From Nemertoderma westbladi (Eukaryota; Xenacoelomorpha; Nemertodermatida; Nemertodermatidae): a DNA stretch of 64,000 nt. Position 1 is the first letter of the stretch; every line of letters starts with the position of its first letter. Where the stretch lies: the NCBI GenBank assembly GCA_032718475.1, contig JAUCBJ010007616.1, positions 58,364-122,363 of the forward strand. The letters are read 5' to 3'. The notes under the pieces are model-generated. The model searched no databases and was not told the DNA's origin. It saw only the letters and a program-made list of their open reading frames with translations. The position numbers and the translations under genes were made by a program. Below are positions 11,692 to 22,926 of the stretch, one piece after another.

Positions 11692-11903
11692 GAACTTGCC
11701 TAAAGGCTCGGACAAAGTTCCTGTGGAAGAAACTATAAGTCGAGCTTTAGGAATTCTTTTCCCGTCTTCCCACTCGATCCACTCATCTATCGGTTTATGA
11801 TCTTTGAATAAGGGAAAGACGTATCCCACGTCGGGATTGTTTGGAACTAAATACTTCTTAAGATCCTCCTGTGGTAAATCGAGCTGGTTCACGGTTCTTC
11901 TTT
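11692..11903 (-). pseudogene. Penelope-like reverse transcriptase fragment
   Basis: The minus-strand frame from 11,892 encodes YVFPLFKDHKP, then KARLIVSSTGTLSEPLGKFL. The K.HK plus R.IVSS.gt....l.kFL arrangement is characteristic of Penelope-like RTs. Only about 70 residues remain; the rest is cut off by LINE copy B on one side and the 200-bp repeat on the other. Confidence 0.7.
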
Positions 11904-11910
11904 CTTCAAT

Positions 11911-12116
11911 CTTCTGGGGTCTTTCCTCCGATTATATTATAATTAAGTTAATTCAGTAATTAATGCATTTAAATCCAATATTTCATGGGCCTACGCCCTT
12001 CTTCAGGGACTATATACGCTACTGCACTACATCTACTGCTGTACTGGTTACAGAAATACACAAAATTGTACCGGTAAAACAAGGACCTAATTCCTTTTAG
12101 GACCTAATTCCTAAAA
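11911..12116 (-). repeat. 200-bp repeat, copy 2
   Basis: Same orientation as the copy at 8,442-8,672 and inverted relative to 12,372-12,602. It begins sharply at CTTCTGGGG, directly abutting the Penelope-like RT fragment, and lacks the AT-rich extension seen in the other two copies. Confidence 0.8.
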
Positions 12117-12371
12117 TTAACGTACAGTACCTTATTTATTCCTGAATTAACTTAACGTATGCTATCTTTTATCTTTATTTTTTCCTGAATTATTGTACAG
12201 TATTACCTTATTTTCCAGTAATAATGTACGGTGTCCTATTTTCCTGAATTGATGTAAAGCCCCCCCCCCCCCCCCCCCCCCCCTTAAGTTCAATTTGCGA
12301 TCAGTCCATTTCTGATTTTTTAAGTTGCGGCTCTGTCTGCACTTACGAATTGGTATTAATTATTATTAATT
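12117..12371. repeat. spacer of an inverted repeat pair with a 24-C run
   Basis: This lies between inverted copies 2 and 3. It contains degenerate repeats of TTTCCTGAATTAATGTACAGT and a homopolymer of 24 C at 12,260-12,283. Confidence 0.7.
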
Positions 12372-12602
12372 TGTGACCTAATTCCTAAAGGCCCAATTCC
12401 TTCAGATTTGTTTTACCGGTATAATTTTGTATATTTCTGTAACCAGTACAGCAGTAGATGAGGTGCAGTAGCGTGTATAGTCCCCGAAGAAGGGCGTAGG
12501 CCCATGAAATATTGGATTTAAATGCATTAATTACTGAATTAACTTAATTATAATATAATCGGAGGAAAGACCCCAGAAGTTTTTATTTTATTATACGATT
12601 AT
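12372..12602 (+). repeat. 230-bp repeat, copy 3 (inverted)
   Basis: Reverse complement of the copies at 8,442-8,672 and 11,911-12,116, ending ...CCCCAGAAGTTTTTATTTT then TTATACGATTAT. With copy 1 it shares the AT-rich extension, so copies 1 and 3 could be the inverted ends of one larger insertion of about 4.2 kb that contains copy 2 and LINE copy B. Confidence 0.8.
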
Positions 12603-13736
12603 ATTGAGATTGTACACTCTCGAAACATACCATATCGAGCTTGGTTCTGTGGATCAAACAACTACTCTCCATATAGGGAGATATCTCTTCTATTCATCCA
12701 GAGCCCATTCCAAGTGCATAATAGCTCCTACAAGACCAGGCAGCTACTAAAGTAAAGTCCGGCAACAAATCGCTCTAATCTTCAATGAATCCAAATCCGA
12801 AAACGAAAGTAGTTAATGTTTCGTTGGATTAATACACAAGATTAATGGATTAACACCATTGATAAATATTTTATTATCATTTTAGTTATTTTATTAAAGT
12901 TATATAAGATCAAGATCAGACATTAATTTGGTACTAGAATCTATTTGAACTTTACTTAATTAATTAAGTAGCCTTATATTTTGCCGGCAGGAGTATATCC
13001 CAAATTACAAATTGTAATTATACAGTATATGTTTGCATTAATATTTTTTAAAATAATAATATTTTAGTATCCATGGATTTATCTTATCCATTCATCTATT
13101 CCATCCAATATCAGAAGGATCTGTCGTTCCTTATTTCATATACTGTCTGATTTTATTGAAGTACCGTATTCTGGTTCTAGAACCAGTTCTAGTTTCTAGG
13201 TTAAGTACCTTCTACCGTTAATCACGTTGTTCAAGTTTGAAGTTTCTGTTTGTATTGTCTCTGTATTGTCCCAATATGCATTTTGCAAAATGTTCCGTAA
13301 TAAATAATACTGATTTACCAGAATTATGTGTGTGATCATTTCGATTATAATTAAATAGAGCTTAAATTAAAATAAATTAAACAAAATTGGCTCCTACTCA
13401 CCTGGGAGGTATCTCTAGACAAGTAATAGTCAGTTGAATAACCATAAGAGCTGCATCACTGAGAACAAGAATGCAAAACACAGCCGAAACAAGCGGTAGT
13501 AATACCGTGGTATTATCATATGACTATAATAAATCAGAATGGTAATGGGATATAAGAGTGGTACAGTAGTAACATTGTTAACTGTTGCAGAATACACCCA
13601 GAATACACTTTAATAAGCACAATATTACCAAATTATATTATTATCGGTATGCTACAATACAGCTGCATTATATATATCATATATATTTAGAATGCTATGC
13701 TATGCTATAAAGTTGTGCCACCATATCTTATTATTA
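12603..13736. other. AT-rich spacer without recognised genes
   Basis: No coding frame or element is recognised. A short palindrome CTTAATTAATTAAG lies near 12,956. Confidence 0.5.
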
Positions 13737-14266
13737 ACCATGACATTTGCTAGATCATCCACATCTTCAAGGCCAGTGTCCTCTAAGAGGCATCTCAAGA
13801 ACGTCGTGGGCTGTCCATCATGCTTATTCAACCTATTAGACCACCAAATCCCTTATGGCAAAGGTCGTGCATACTCAGTCATGTCCTAAGTCGGCACGGT
13901 CACTGCCCTGCAAAGCAGAGGTACATCCGTTCACGTATTAAGCATGGGAAGACAAATGAACACCTCATATGTTGTATAGGGTCTGATTGGAGATGTGTCC
14001 ATTGTACTTGACACAATGACCCAGCATAGCATTCTTGTATAAGTGCCTAAATAATCGAACGTTGAGGTTCCGTTTTATTCTATGTGCCTTCCAAATCCTA
14101 GCAGACTACTCAATTCTGTCCATGCCTTCCCCTTCCATACCCACTGGTCTTCATATGACTTCCGAATCCATGAGCCCAAGTAGCAGAAGAAATCCACATG
14201 CTCAAGCCAGCCATCCCTGGAGCTTTATGTCTTTACGATCAGTCATATCTTGAGAGCTGTCTCAAA
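13737..14266 (-). mobile_element. diverged 3' fragment of the RTE-like LINE
   Basis: The sequence aligns with the last 600 bp of the intact LINE ORF (compare 44,459-45,040): CCATGACATTTGCTAGATCAT, GGCCAGTGTCC, then CACATGCTCAAGC. Many substitutions and small deletions show an old copy. It lacks the last 50 bp and the (TAG)n tail. Confidence 0.8.
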
Positions 14267-15075
14267 GCCAACCCTATGTTACTCCCAGAACGATGACCAT
14301 CATAAATCTGATTCTGATATATGTCTGCATTTATTTATCATAGTGGTAGTAGTGACAACTTTTGCGGCCCGTCCCCGCCTATATTTCAATTCAAACAAAA
14401 TATAGATACAGGAAATAATAATACTGTATAGCACAATATATAATATATTATATAAGTCTACATTTGAACTAAACAATAATTCGCATACATAGTAGTAAAG
14501 TTAGTACTGTATTTATATATTTATTTCGACAAAAAAAAATCAAAGATACTTTCAGTAAGTTCACACATAATTTTCTTGTTATCGTTTAAAAACAGTTTGG
14601 CTAGATAGTTGTAGTTAGGTAGAGAATATTATTCACGAATACTCTGAGTTAACTGACATAATATAACAATGTGGGTTTCATTTTGGACACTTACGCCGTC
14701 ACAACTGCATACACATTGCTGCTCCCTAGGGGTGCGACTCCATCGTCGTGTTTCGATTCAGAGTTTATGGGACATGATGCATAACCGGGTGAGGTGGACT
14801 CGCTTGTAATCAAGTAAGAAAGGGTTCAGAGAAGAATATTGATAGCACAGAGAGAGTGGCATTAATTATATTACGGTAAGTGAGAAATGTGGTTGCTGTT
14901 TCTGGTCGATTGACAATTCCCATTCTAACAGGTTTTAATGGGCCGGACCCATTGTACTGTAAAGATTCTATTAATATTTTATTTAGGCAGGCGTATTAAG
15001 CTTCTTTACATAATCTTACAATTTGAACTATAGGAAACACCTTGTCATTTAATTTAAAAGCTATTCTAATTGTTT
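14267..15075. other. AT-rich spacer
   Basis: No gene or element recognised. It ends near the 3' end of the LINE on the minus strand. Confidence 0.5.
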
Positions 15076-15113
15076 CCTAGCCGACAAAATCCAATGTGAC
15101 AGACGTGACAATG

Positions 15114-17672
15114 TCAACCAAACATACATCCGAGGGAGTCTGTGTTCGTAACAGACAATACAATTTTTATCACACGATCATATTGTTTCTCGATAATGCT
15201 AACATTATTATTCAGCCATGACTCTGAACCGTAAGTAAGTGCAGAAACTACGCAAGCTTCAAAAACTCGTCGTTTCCATAGAAACGGTACTGAACAATTA
15301 TTGGCACAAAAAAATGCTGAACTTATTAATATACTCTTCACATATGGATTTATGTGATTTTCAAACCGATTTAACAGTACCATCCGATGTAAAGAGTGAA
15401 CATAAGTAGGTATAAACAAAGTCGCCACCACCAGCCAGAATCTTCACAATTATAGTCATCATGCATTCATCAGCACTTACAGATAAAATGAACCTGAAAC
15501 TTGTATCCCTCTCTGTTTGTACTGGATACCAGTACCGGTACCAGAACCGGTACCAGTACCAGTACCGGTACCAGTACCATCGTGCCATTAGCGCTAGGCC
15601 AGACCAAGCTGGCATTCATTTAATTAAGTTTAATTTGAATATTATAAATCCCAGGATGCACAACTCATGCTCAACACAAATAAAAACTAACTAGCATGGA
15701 CAGCAATATAGAGATTAAAAAGTACCAGTGATATCAGTGATCCTTGTTTTACACGATAATATGTGGAAAACCACTCTATATCAACATCCTCACCAAATTT
15801 AAAGAACATTTTGTAACTCAGATAGTATTTAAACAAAAGCCAGCATATAAACGGGTTTATCTCTAGGGACAACCTCTAGAATATAATCTGGATATCCACC
15901 ATATCAAATGCTGAATTCATGTCAGTGTGGCAGACATAAACACATGAACCCCTTTGGTTGTAGTAATTTATTATTTCGTATGCAAGGCTCATCACTGTGT
16001 CACACCCAATCTCTTTCTGATATGACAAAAATAGATGGTGAGGAGATAGTAATTTCTGCAGATATTCTCTCCTCAGACAGATTACCTCAAACACTTTAGC
16101 GAACATCTTGACTCTAGAGACAGGCCTATACGATTTTGGAGAAGACAACTGTTTCCCATGACCTTTATAAATACAACTTACTATGGTTTCCCCCAAATGA
16201 ATTAGGGCAGTGGCCATGCCGTAAGGCTGCATTCACAACATCCTGAATCCTGAATGGCCCCTACAATAAATACTGGGCTTAGGGCTAAGAGATGTTTGAC
16301 TACTAACAAAGAGGAATCCAGAGACTTGTTTGGGTACAGACTGAGTATCACTGCTTTGACCACATCAGGGCTAACTATAGGGACCTCTGAATCACTGCAT
16401 AGATTATCCAGCTGAGTGACTAGTTCACTAGTATCCTGTGATGGTTTTCCCTTCAATTGTCCACTGATGTGCGTACGTATGGAATCTCCAATTTTAAATG
16501 GGACACTTCTGTCACCATTTTGTCAGCCCTTGGAATCTATTGTTTTCCAGAAGCGGTTATTTACATATGGATTTCCACCACCAGCAGACTCGAAGTTCTT
16601 CATAAGGTTCTTCTCTATCAAGTTACGAAATAGATCCATAGACCTAAATTGATCAATTATTCGCCTATAGCTTATGTAATTTCGATGTAGTTTTTGAGTA
16701 GTCATTCAGCAGCTCATTGCAAATTATTAAGTTATCTTCTTATTTGTTTTTCTACCTGGTATATATTCCTTATCCTGGCATTGTATATAACTTGTGTTAA
16801 TCCATTTACGAAATTTTCCAGATGCTCAGTTGTCCATGAAAGTGAGTTTGGCAGGGATTGCCTCAGATGGTCAATGCCTTGAGTAACTGCTTCCCTGTAA
16901 ACGATAACTGAACATCAGAAACCTTGTGCCAATGAATACTTAAGAGGCTCCTTGATTGTTTCTCCACTAGCTTCGATTTACCCAAGATGATACAGTTGAC
17001 TGTTGGATTAGCTTGAATTAGACCTTCTGAACACCCACTAAAGTCCAAGTAGTCCTGTTTAGATTTGGACGAATCAGGAGCATACATGCTGAGAATCATA
17101 ATTGGCTCTAAAGAATTCTGTAGAGAAGCAACAACACCAACTATGTCATCCCCCGAACGGACAGGAGTGAAATTATTGAAAAAATTGTATCCAGAATTAA
17201 TGCTACCCCCCCCCCCCCCTCCAGCACCCCGTTTCCTATTCGGATTTTTCATCTTTTCTGAGATTGAGTACACATATTTTAAATCATTTGGCAGTCTCTG
17301 TATGAACACTCCAGTTATTTCCTGGTGATCAAACCAGTATTCCTGCAAGAAATGAGTGGCTACACAGCAAGTCCTTGATATAGTCTAGGTTAGAGGCTGC
17401 CCCGTGACAGTTCAGAGTTACACAATGTATAGGGGGTATGGATGGGTGTCAATGTACCATCTGATTGGTTCTGCTTTATTTTCCCATTCTTGTCTTGCAT
17501 TGAATCCTCTCCTGCCATGAAACAGCCTCTTGACTGTGTTAGCATTTTTCTCTGTGAATGCGTAATAGCGGTCTTTCCAGTCCAAGCAGATGAATCCGGG
17601 TGGCCAGAAGCGAGGATATGTAAGAAGGTTGACATGGTTATCAACCACTAACCGCATTATTCTTCTTTCCAT
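15114..17672 (-). pseudogene. LINE ORF2 (APE endonuclease and reverse transcriptase), decayed
   Basis: In order on the minus strand: 17,672-17,390 a partial leader; 17,348-16,863 endonuclease with LQEYWFD, GDDIVGVV and ILSMYAPDSSKSKQDYLDF, where the expected GDFN is changed to GKSK; 16,705-16,202 connector; 16,232-15,876 RT with KSYRPVSRVKMFAKVFE and HTDMNSAFDMVD (motif A); 15,872-15,687 RT with VKQGSLISLVLFNLY (motif B); 15,431-15,114 thumb-like VFEACVVSALTYGSESWL. Frames change between blocks and the catalytic YADD is not visible, so the element is dead. Confidence 0.75.
15527..15585 (+). repeat. (GTACCR)n microsatellite
   Basis: About nine units of TACCAG/TACCGG forming a self-complementary GGTACC-rich tract inside the LINE. 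Confidence 0.9.
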
Positions 17673-18246
17673 TAAAAAGTCTTATGGTAATTCTTTGTAT
17701 GATAACCTTTTTCAGCTTCACGGTATTCAATAATCTGCCCCTCACTACAATTGTCATCCATTCCAATGAGATATAGAACAACAGGACTCTTTTATATACT
17801 CTTTATTTCTTGGCTTTTGTGGGGGTTTACAGTCCTCCCATCTATGATTTCTCCTATTGAACTGTCATGGGCACTGCACTATGCATGGTAACTAAACTGT
17901 TTCCCAATACCTGAGAGTTGGTCATTCCTGCCTGCACATGCTTATCCAGATTTCTTGTACTCAAAATTCCATTCGTTTCAGCATTAGTGCGCTATAAATT
18001 AGAAGTTTCACTTGACGCTCCACTCTTGCTCGTTTGTAAGTTAGTCCCATTATTCCATCCATGGTGTCTGATGCTTGTGACTCCAGTGGTGGAAGCATAT
18101 GGGCTACCCTTGTTAATGTCATTCCCAGTTGCTGCTATTCCAATTTCAGTTTGTCTACGCTGCTCACTATTCCTGTGTCCTCTAGCTTTATTGGAAGACC
18201 TGTCCACAATGTTAAACCCTGAAATATCTAATCTCTGTTTATTTTC

Positions 18247-19075
18247 CTATGATGGATTACTGATGGGATCACAACAGGTATTATCTGGTCTCTCAGTGAG
18301 ATTAGCCTGTAGAATCTCACTGGCATGTCTTTCATTTCCGAGCTCATCATCCAGTTCTCTATTCTGCATTTCTAATGTCTTCACCTGGAGTTCAATTGAG
18401 GTTAATCGTGTCTGGATATCACTTAGCTCAACTACAATTTCTGTCTCTGAAGGAGGTTTCATGGGGACAAATTCCCGTTTTAGCCATTTCTTGCAAGATG
18501 CAGTTATCACACCATACGGATAGTTGTGTGTCAGGTGACCACTGGTGCAGATGGATGTAACCGTGTCCATTGGACTTAGAAGTGGCTTCAACTTATTGAA
18601 TAACTTTTGACGCCTCTCAGTTAGCTCACATAGTCCTAAATGACGAAGCGTTGAGAGAGCATCACTGCATGGCAGCTTAAGTGTCATGCCTTCTTTCACA
18701 GACCTTCTTTTCTGATAAACCCGGAGAAGGTTTCCCCCTGGTTGCACCTGGAATGGAAAATAACTCCTTTTTGCCAGCACATTTGCTTGTAGATACATCA
18801 GATTCCTCCCAAGTAAACCCTTTGTGATGGATATAGTTGCCACTGATCCCTCAAATGGAGGGATGGATTCCTCCCCAAGTAAACCGGGAGTGGTGGAGAT
18901 ATTACAACTATTTGCCACTATTTCCTCAACCAGAGGGATGGATTCCTCCCCAGGTAAACCGGGAGTGGAGGAGATAGTTGCCACTGGACCCTCAACCGGA
19001 GGGATGGATTCCTCCCCAAGTAAACTGGGAGTGGAGGAGGTAGTCTCCACTGATCCCTCAAACGGAGGGATTTGC
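18247..19075 (-). pseudogene. LINE ORF1-like protein with N-terminal repeats and coiled coil
   Basis: An open minus-strand frame of about 270 codons, bounded upstream by a TAG next to the element boundary and without an ATG at its start, so it is probably 5'-truncated. The N-terminal part is four tandem repeats of about 22-27 residues (STPGLLGEESIPPxEG). A basic middle part (KRRSVKEGM) and a C-terminal heptad-like segment (LSDIQTRLTSIELQVKTLEM) follow. Coiled coils and basic regions are typical of LINE ORF1 RNA-binding chaperones, and it lies directly upstream of EN-RT remnants on the same strand. The order of domains, coiled coil last, is unusual for classic ORF1. Confidence 0.55.
18833..19075 (-). 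repeat. 66-75-bp minisatellite within ORF1
   Basis: Four copies of a unit containing GGGATGGATTCCTCCCCAAG and AAACCGGGAGTGGAGGAGAT. They encode the ORF1 N-terminal repeats and are kept in frame. Confidence 0.8.
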
Positions 19076-19079
19076 TAGT

Positions 19080-20319
19080 CGGCTAGTCAAACTAGTTGGC
19101 AGTGGCATGGCCACACTGGTTCTGGATGGCCGCCTCCACCCGTTGGGCTCGCGCACAAAAGCCAGCCAACAGGGCTAACGCGATGCACCACACCTCGTGG
19201 GTGCTAGCGTGAAAAGCAGTTCACACATCAGCCAGACTTGAGCTGGCTGGACGTGACCACGCACATGATGTCTCAGATCACACCCGTGTCGCCGCTGCAT
19301 TCACAAGCGCGCAACCAGCCACTATTGTCTTGCACTGATGCACAAAGCCATTGGTGGCCCATGGCGAATGCATCGTATTACCAAAGAGGGCTGAGAGGCT
19401 GTCGACTAGATCTATGCTAGTGTGCGTTTGTTTGTCTCCAAATGAGACTAGCCCTATACCACTTGCTGCTTGCCGTATGGTCATATTTCATTCACTTGAG
19501 CCACCGATTGATCTCTACAAGGTTATGATTTTGTGCATTGTTACAGTACTCAGTCGTCAGACTGTCACTGAGGCTGCATACTAGATCCTGGTCTGCTATA
19601 CTAGCACTGTCCCACCGACATTTCATCTTGCTAGAGGCATGCCGCACCCACGTCATGTTTGAGTTGTGCTTGCTGAAGCCCAGAAGACCTCAGGCACAGC
19701 CATGATGGACATTATTGGGTGTATTTGTCTGATACTGGGCACAGTGATGGTGCTGAGGGGCCTGATGTCAGAACCTCCATCCCTGCATCGTCGCATCAGA
19801 GGCGCGAGAGGTACGTGTATCATCTCATAGGCGGTTTTCACGTCATGCCAGTACCTCATGAGTGAATGCAAGATGACCTCGGTAGCATGTGGGTTTAAGC
19901 CCCATCACGCAAGCATATGCACCTGAGAGTTGATACCCTGTAAGCAGGCCTGCACATTATAGCTCTCCTCATTCTGCAAGGGGGGAATAGCTCTCCTCAT
20001 TCTGCAAGGGGGGTAAGATGGGGTCAGCCACAGCATGCGCTAGATAACCGTGTGCGCCATTATTATCGCACAGAATGCGCAGGAATTCCCCCATCTGAAC
20101 ACCAAACATCTGTTTGGAGTCAGTGAAGAGGAAGCCGACTGAGTGCGCAATGGCATAGTAGACCATAGCCCATAGTGGCTGCACATTGACGCCCAGACGT
20201 CATCACCCCACATAGTTCGGTATAGCTCAAGGTGCTGTTTGGCACGATAGTATCAACTCTCTCAGCCATCGAGCGGATGTAGGCTGCGTTACGCAGAGAG
20301 TTGAGCACCTGGGTACCAC

Positions 20320-20321
<2 letters not shown>
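19080..20321 (-). pseudogene. GC-rich coding relic, distal part (unknown; possibly viral)
   Basis: Minus-strand coding-like pieces occur at 20,308-20,120 (LRNAAYIRSMAERVDTIVPN), 20,184-19,969 (SVGFLFTDSKQMFGVQMGEF, then HGYLAHAVADPIL) and 19,871-19,653, broken by stops and shifts. Base composition is clearly GC-richer than the surroundings. With the LINE at 20,322-22,926 removed, it continues the relic at 22,927-26,430. The protein has no motif I can assign; the N-R-L-D-N.HGYLA pattern reminds me of dsRNA-virus capsid proteins, but that is only an impression. The last 500 bp (19,080-19,600) have no clear frame. Confidence 0.4.
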
Positions 20322-20350
<29 letters not shown>

Positions 20351-22926
20351 TTATTTATAACGCGCCTTTTAAGGGCAATAAATCAAGGCGCAGGTACGCG
20401 TATACAATTAGTTAATTACGTATTCTAACGAAAAGTTGTATGTTTTCAGCCGCGACTTAAACAATTCCACGGTGTGTGCACTGCGGACCGAATAAGGGAG
20501 AGCGTTCCATAAACGGGGCCCGGCAACTGAGAAAGCCCGCCTCCCGTAACTTTCTAGCCAATAACGAGGCGCAACCAGAGTTAGTTCATCATCACCTGAA
20601 CGCAGAGAACGATGAGGAATGTACCGGGTCAGCAAATTCTTTAAATAGCTCGGAGCATAGCCATTGATACACTTATATACTATAAGTACAATCTTAAAGT
20701 CAATGCGTCGCAATACAGGCAACCAGTGGAGATATTTGAGCATAGGTTTAATATGTTCTCGTTTCTTTGTGCCTGTTAGTAGGCGCGCCGCAGAGTTCTG
20801 GACATATTGTAGTTTGTTTATATATTTGTCTGGCAATCCATAATATAACGAATTGTTATTGTCTAAAGAGCTGGTGATAAATGCGTGGATTAGCGTTTCG
20901 AGGTCATGTTTTGCTAAACACCGCCGTACTTTTGATAGATTTCGGATATGGAAAAACTCACTGCGAACAGTTAGAGATATTTGTTTACTGAACGTCATAT
21001 AATGATCCATAGTAAAGCCGATATTGCGGGCATCGGTGCTGCAGCCCACCACGTCGTTACCAATACGTAATTGTGGGTTGTCAACTGATGTGCCAAATCG
21101 CGACTGCAGTAGCAGCACTTCGGTTTTCTCGGAGTTCATCTTGAGCATATATGTGTACATCCATTTCTGAATATCATTTAGGCAATCCTCAGTCACCTGA
21201 ACTGCTGAATCAATATTTACAGATTTGAAACTGATATATATTTGAGTATCATCAGCATACAGATGGTATGATAAACCATGCTTTTTTATTACAGCAGATA
21301 AAGAGCGTGTATAAATTGTAAATAGTAGCGGCCCGAGCACAGAACCTTGTGGCAATCCATACTTTAGGTTTCTGTATGTAGAATAATGACTACCAACACG
21401 AACTTGCTGTTTACGATCAGACAAATATGATTTGAACCATTTAAGTGCATTTCCAGTTATCCCTATATCAGACTTAAGAATTTCTAAGAGTTTCTCATGT
21501 TCAACCGTGTCGAACGCTGCAGATAAATCCAAGAGAACAACTAGCACTGCTGAACCTGAGTCGATGCTGCAGAGAATATAATCATTTACTGAAAGAAGTG
21601 CTGTTTCTGTTCCGTGGTGGTGCCTGTATGCGCTTTGCATCGGCTCATGTAGGTTGTGAATATTCATATATTGAATCAGCTGGTTTGCGACGACCTTTTC
21701 TATTAATTTCGAAATGTAAAGCAAGTTGGAGACCGGCCTGAAGTTTTTAAGAATTTCTGGGTCCAATTTTATCTTCTTAAGGACTGGTGTTAACACTGCC
21801 TCCTTAAACAGAGATGGAACTGTACCCATAGACAATGACATATTAATAATACAGGTAATAAGAGGCAGCAGCAGATTGATGGACAGCTTGACCAAGCTCG
21901 TCGGCATCGGGTCGCGCAGACTCGTTTTAGATTTCGAGTTATTTATAAGTTCCTTCGTCTCCTCAGTGGAAATTTCACGGAAAGAGCTAAATCCTTGATC
22001 CGTAACCGTTGGGGTGTTAAAAGCCGCCGGGTCACCCAGTCCAATAGGGTGAGATTTCGTTTCCGTCGGTGTCGCCATTGCCGCCAATGTCGGACGAACT
22101 AGTATAGGAATTGTTTCCGTATGAGCAACCGGCCCAATCGATTGGGCGTTTACTTCGGTCAGAACAGTGGGCCCAATCAATGGCCGAGAGCCTTGTTGAG
22201 GGTGTAATATATCTCTCCGTATACCTTCAATCTTTTTGTCGAAATAATCTCCGAATACGTTAGCTAACTCCTCATCAGATTCACGTTCCGGTAGACAATT
22301 CTTCTTGCGATATAATAATTTATTGATTACAGAATATAGCATCTTTTGGTTACCTGAATTATTTATAATTATATCCCCATAGTAGGATTCCTTTGCAAAA
22401 ACAATAGCATCTGAAACCACTTTGCACTGAGTTCTAAAAGCAATACAATCCACTGTAAGTCTAGTTTTATGGTATTTCCATTCCAACCGCCGGCGCTTCC
22501 TCTTTTCCTTAGCTATGTCCTCACTATACCAGGCAGCCTTGATTTCTGTACGTACAGTCTTACATTTCTCTGGGGCATGTATATCCATGATGGTTGTAAG
22601 GGTATCATTATATAGTTGCACAACATCGTCAAATATTGTGGCTGGCAACACAAAGAATTGCGCAAATCATTTGTGAAATCATCTAACTTGATATTTTTAA
22701 TATTTCTATATGTGAAAGATTCTGTGGTCACCACAGGCTTTGGAAGATTCAGATTGAAATGAACTGCGTAGTGGTCGGACAGGCCAATGTCCCGAGCATA
22801 CACATTCTTGTACATGTGAGACTCATCATTATGTGTAACTACTAAATCCAACGTATGGCCGTGTCTATGGGTCGGCCCGTTAACTAACTGAACTAGACCA
22901 AAACAACTAAGGGTATTATTAAATTC
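20322..22926 (-). mobile_element. CR1/L2-like LINE, 5'-truncated
   Basis: The 3' end (plus-strand left) has an (AAT)n tail at 20,322-20,350 after a segment with AAGGCGCGTTATAAATAAAT on the minus strand, a tail type common to CR1/L2-group LINEs of invertebrates. The body encodes endonuclease C-terminus and reverse transcriptase. It interrupts the GC-rich relic, so it is younger than it. The 5' end near 22,926 falls inside the endonuclease domain. No clear target duplication was found. Confidence 0.9.
20408..22918 (-). pseudogene. CR1/L2-like endonuclease-reverse transcriptase
   Basis: The endonuclease end is read at 22,918-22,655: QLVNGPTHRHGHTLDLVVT and GLSDHYAVHFNL (SDH motif). A single frameshift near 22,655 leads into an uninterrupted 740-codon frame down to 20,408. 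RT landmarks: FRPVSNLLYISKLIEK, VLLDLSAAFDTVEH (motif A), YGLPQGSVLGPLLFTIY (motif B) and HLYADDTQIYI (motif C), then WMYTYMLKMNSEKTEVL and a C-terminus with RLWNALPYSVR. The catalytic residues of RT are kept; the copy is inactive because the N-terminal endonuclease is missing and the frame is shifted once. It therefore looks fairly young. Confidence 0.9.

Larger units (their letters stand above)
15076..19075 (-). mobile_element. decayed two-ORF LINE (clade unassigned)
   Basis: A minus-strand LINE about 4 kb long: ORF1-like frame 19,075-18,247, then an endonuclease and reverse transcriptase region down to 15,114. It differs in sequence from the RTE-like and CR1/L2-like LINEs of this window. 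The 5' end stops abruptly at the GC-rich relic (about 19,075). The GGTACC-rich microsatellite at 15,527-15,585 and a C run at 17,207-17,219 lie inside it. Boundaries, especially the 3' end, are approximate. Confidence 0.7.

Noticed and set aside
19969-20308. Naming the GC-rich relic a totivirus-like capsid
   Set aside because: Only a vague local resemblance; no diagnostic motif or polymerase. Left as unknown, possibly viral.
20408-22651. Long ORF taken as a host gene
   Set aside because: It carries YADD and other RT motifs and is a LINE frame that has lost its 5' end.
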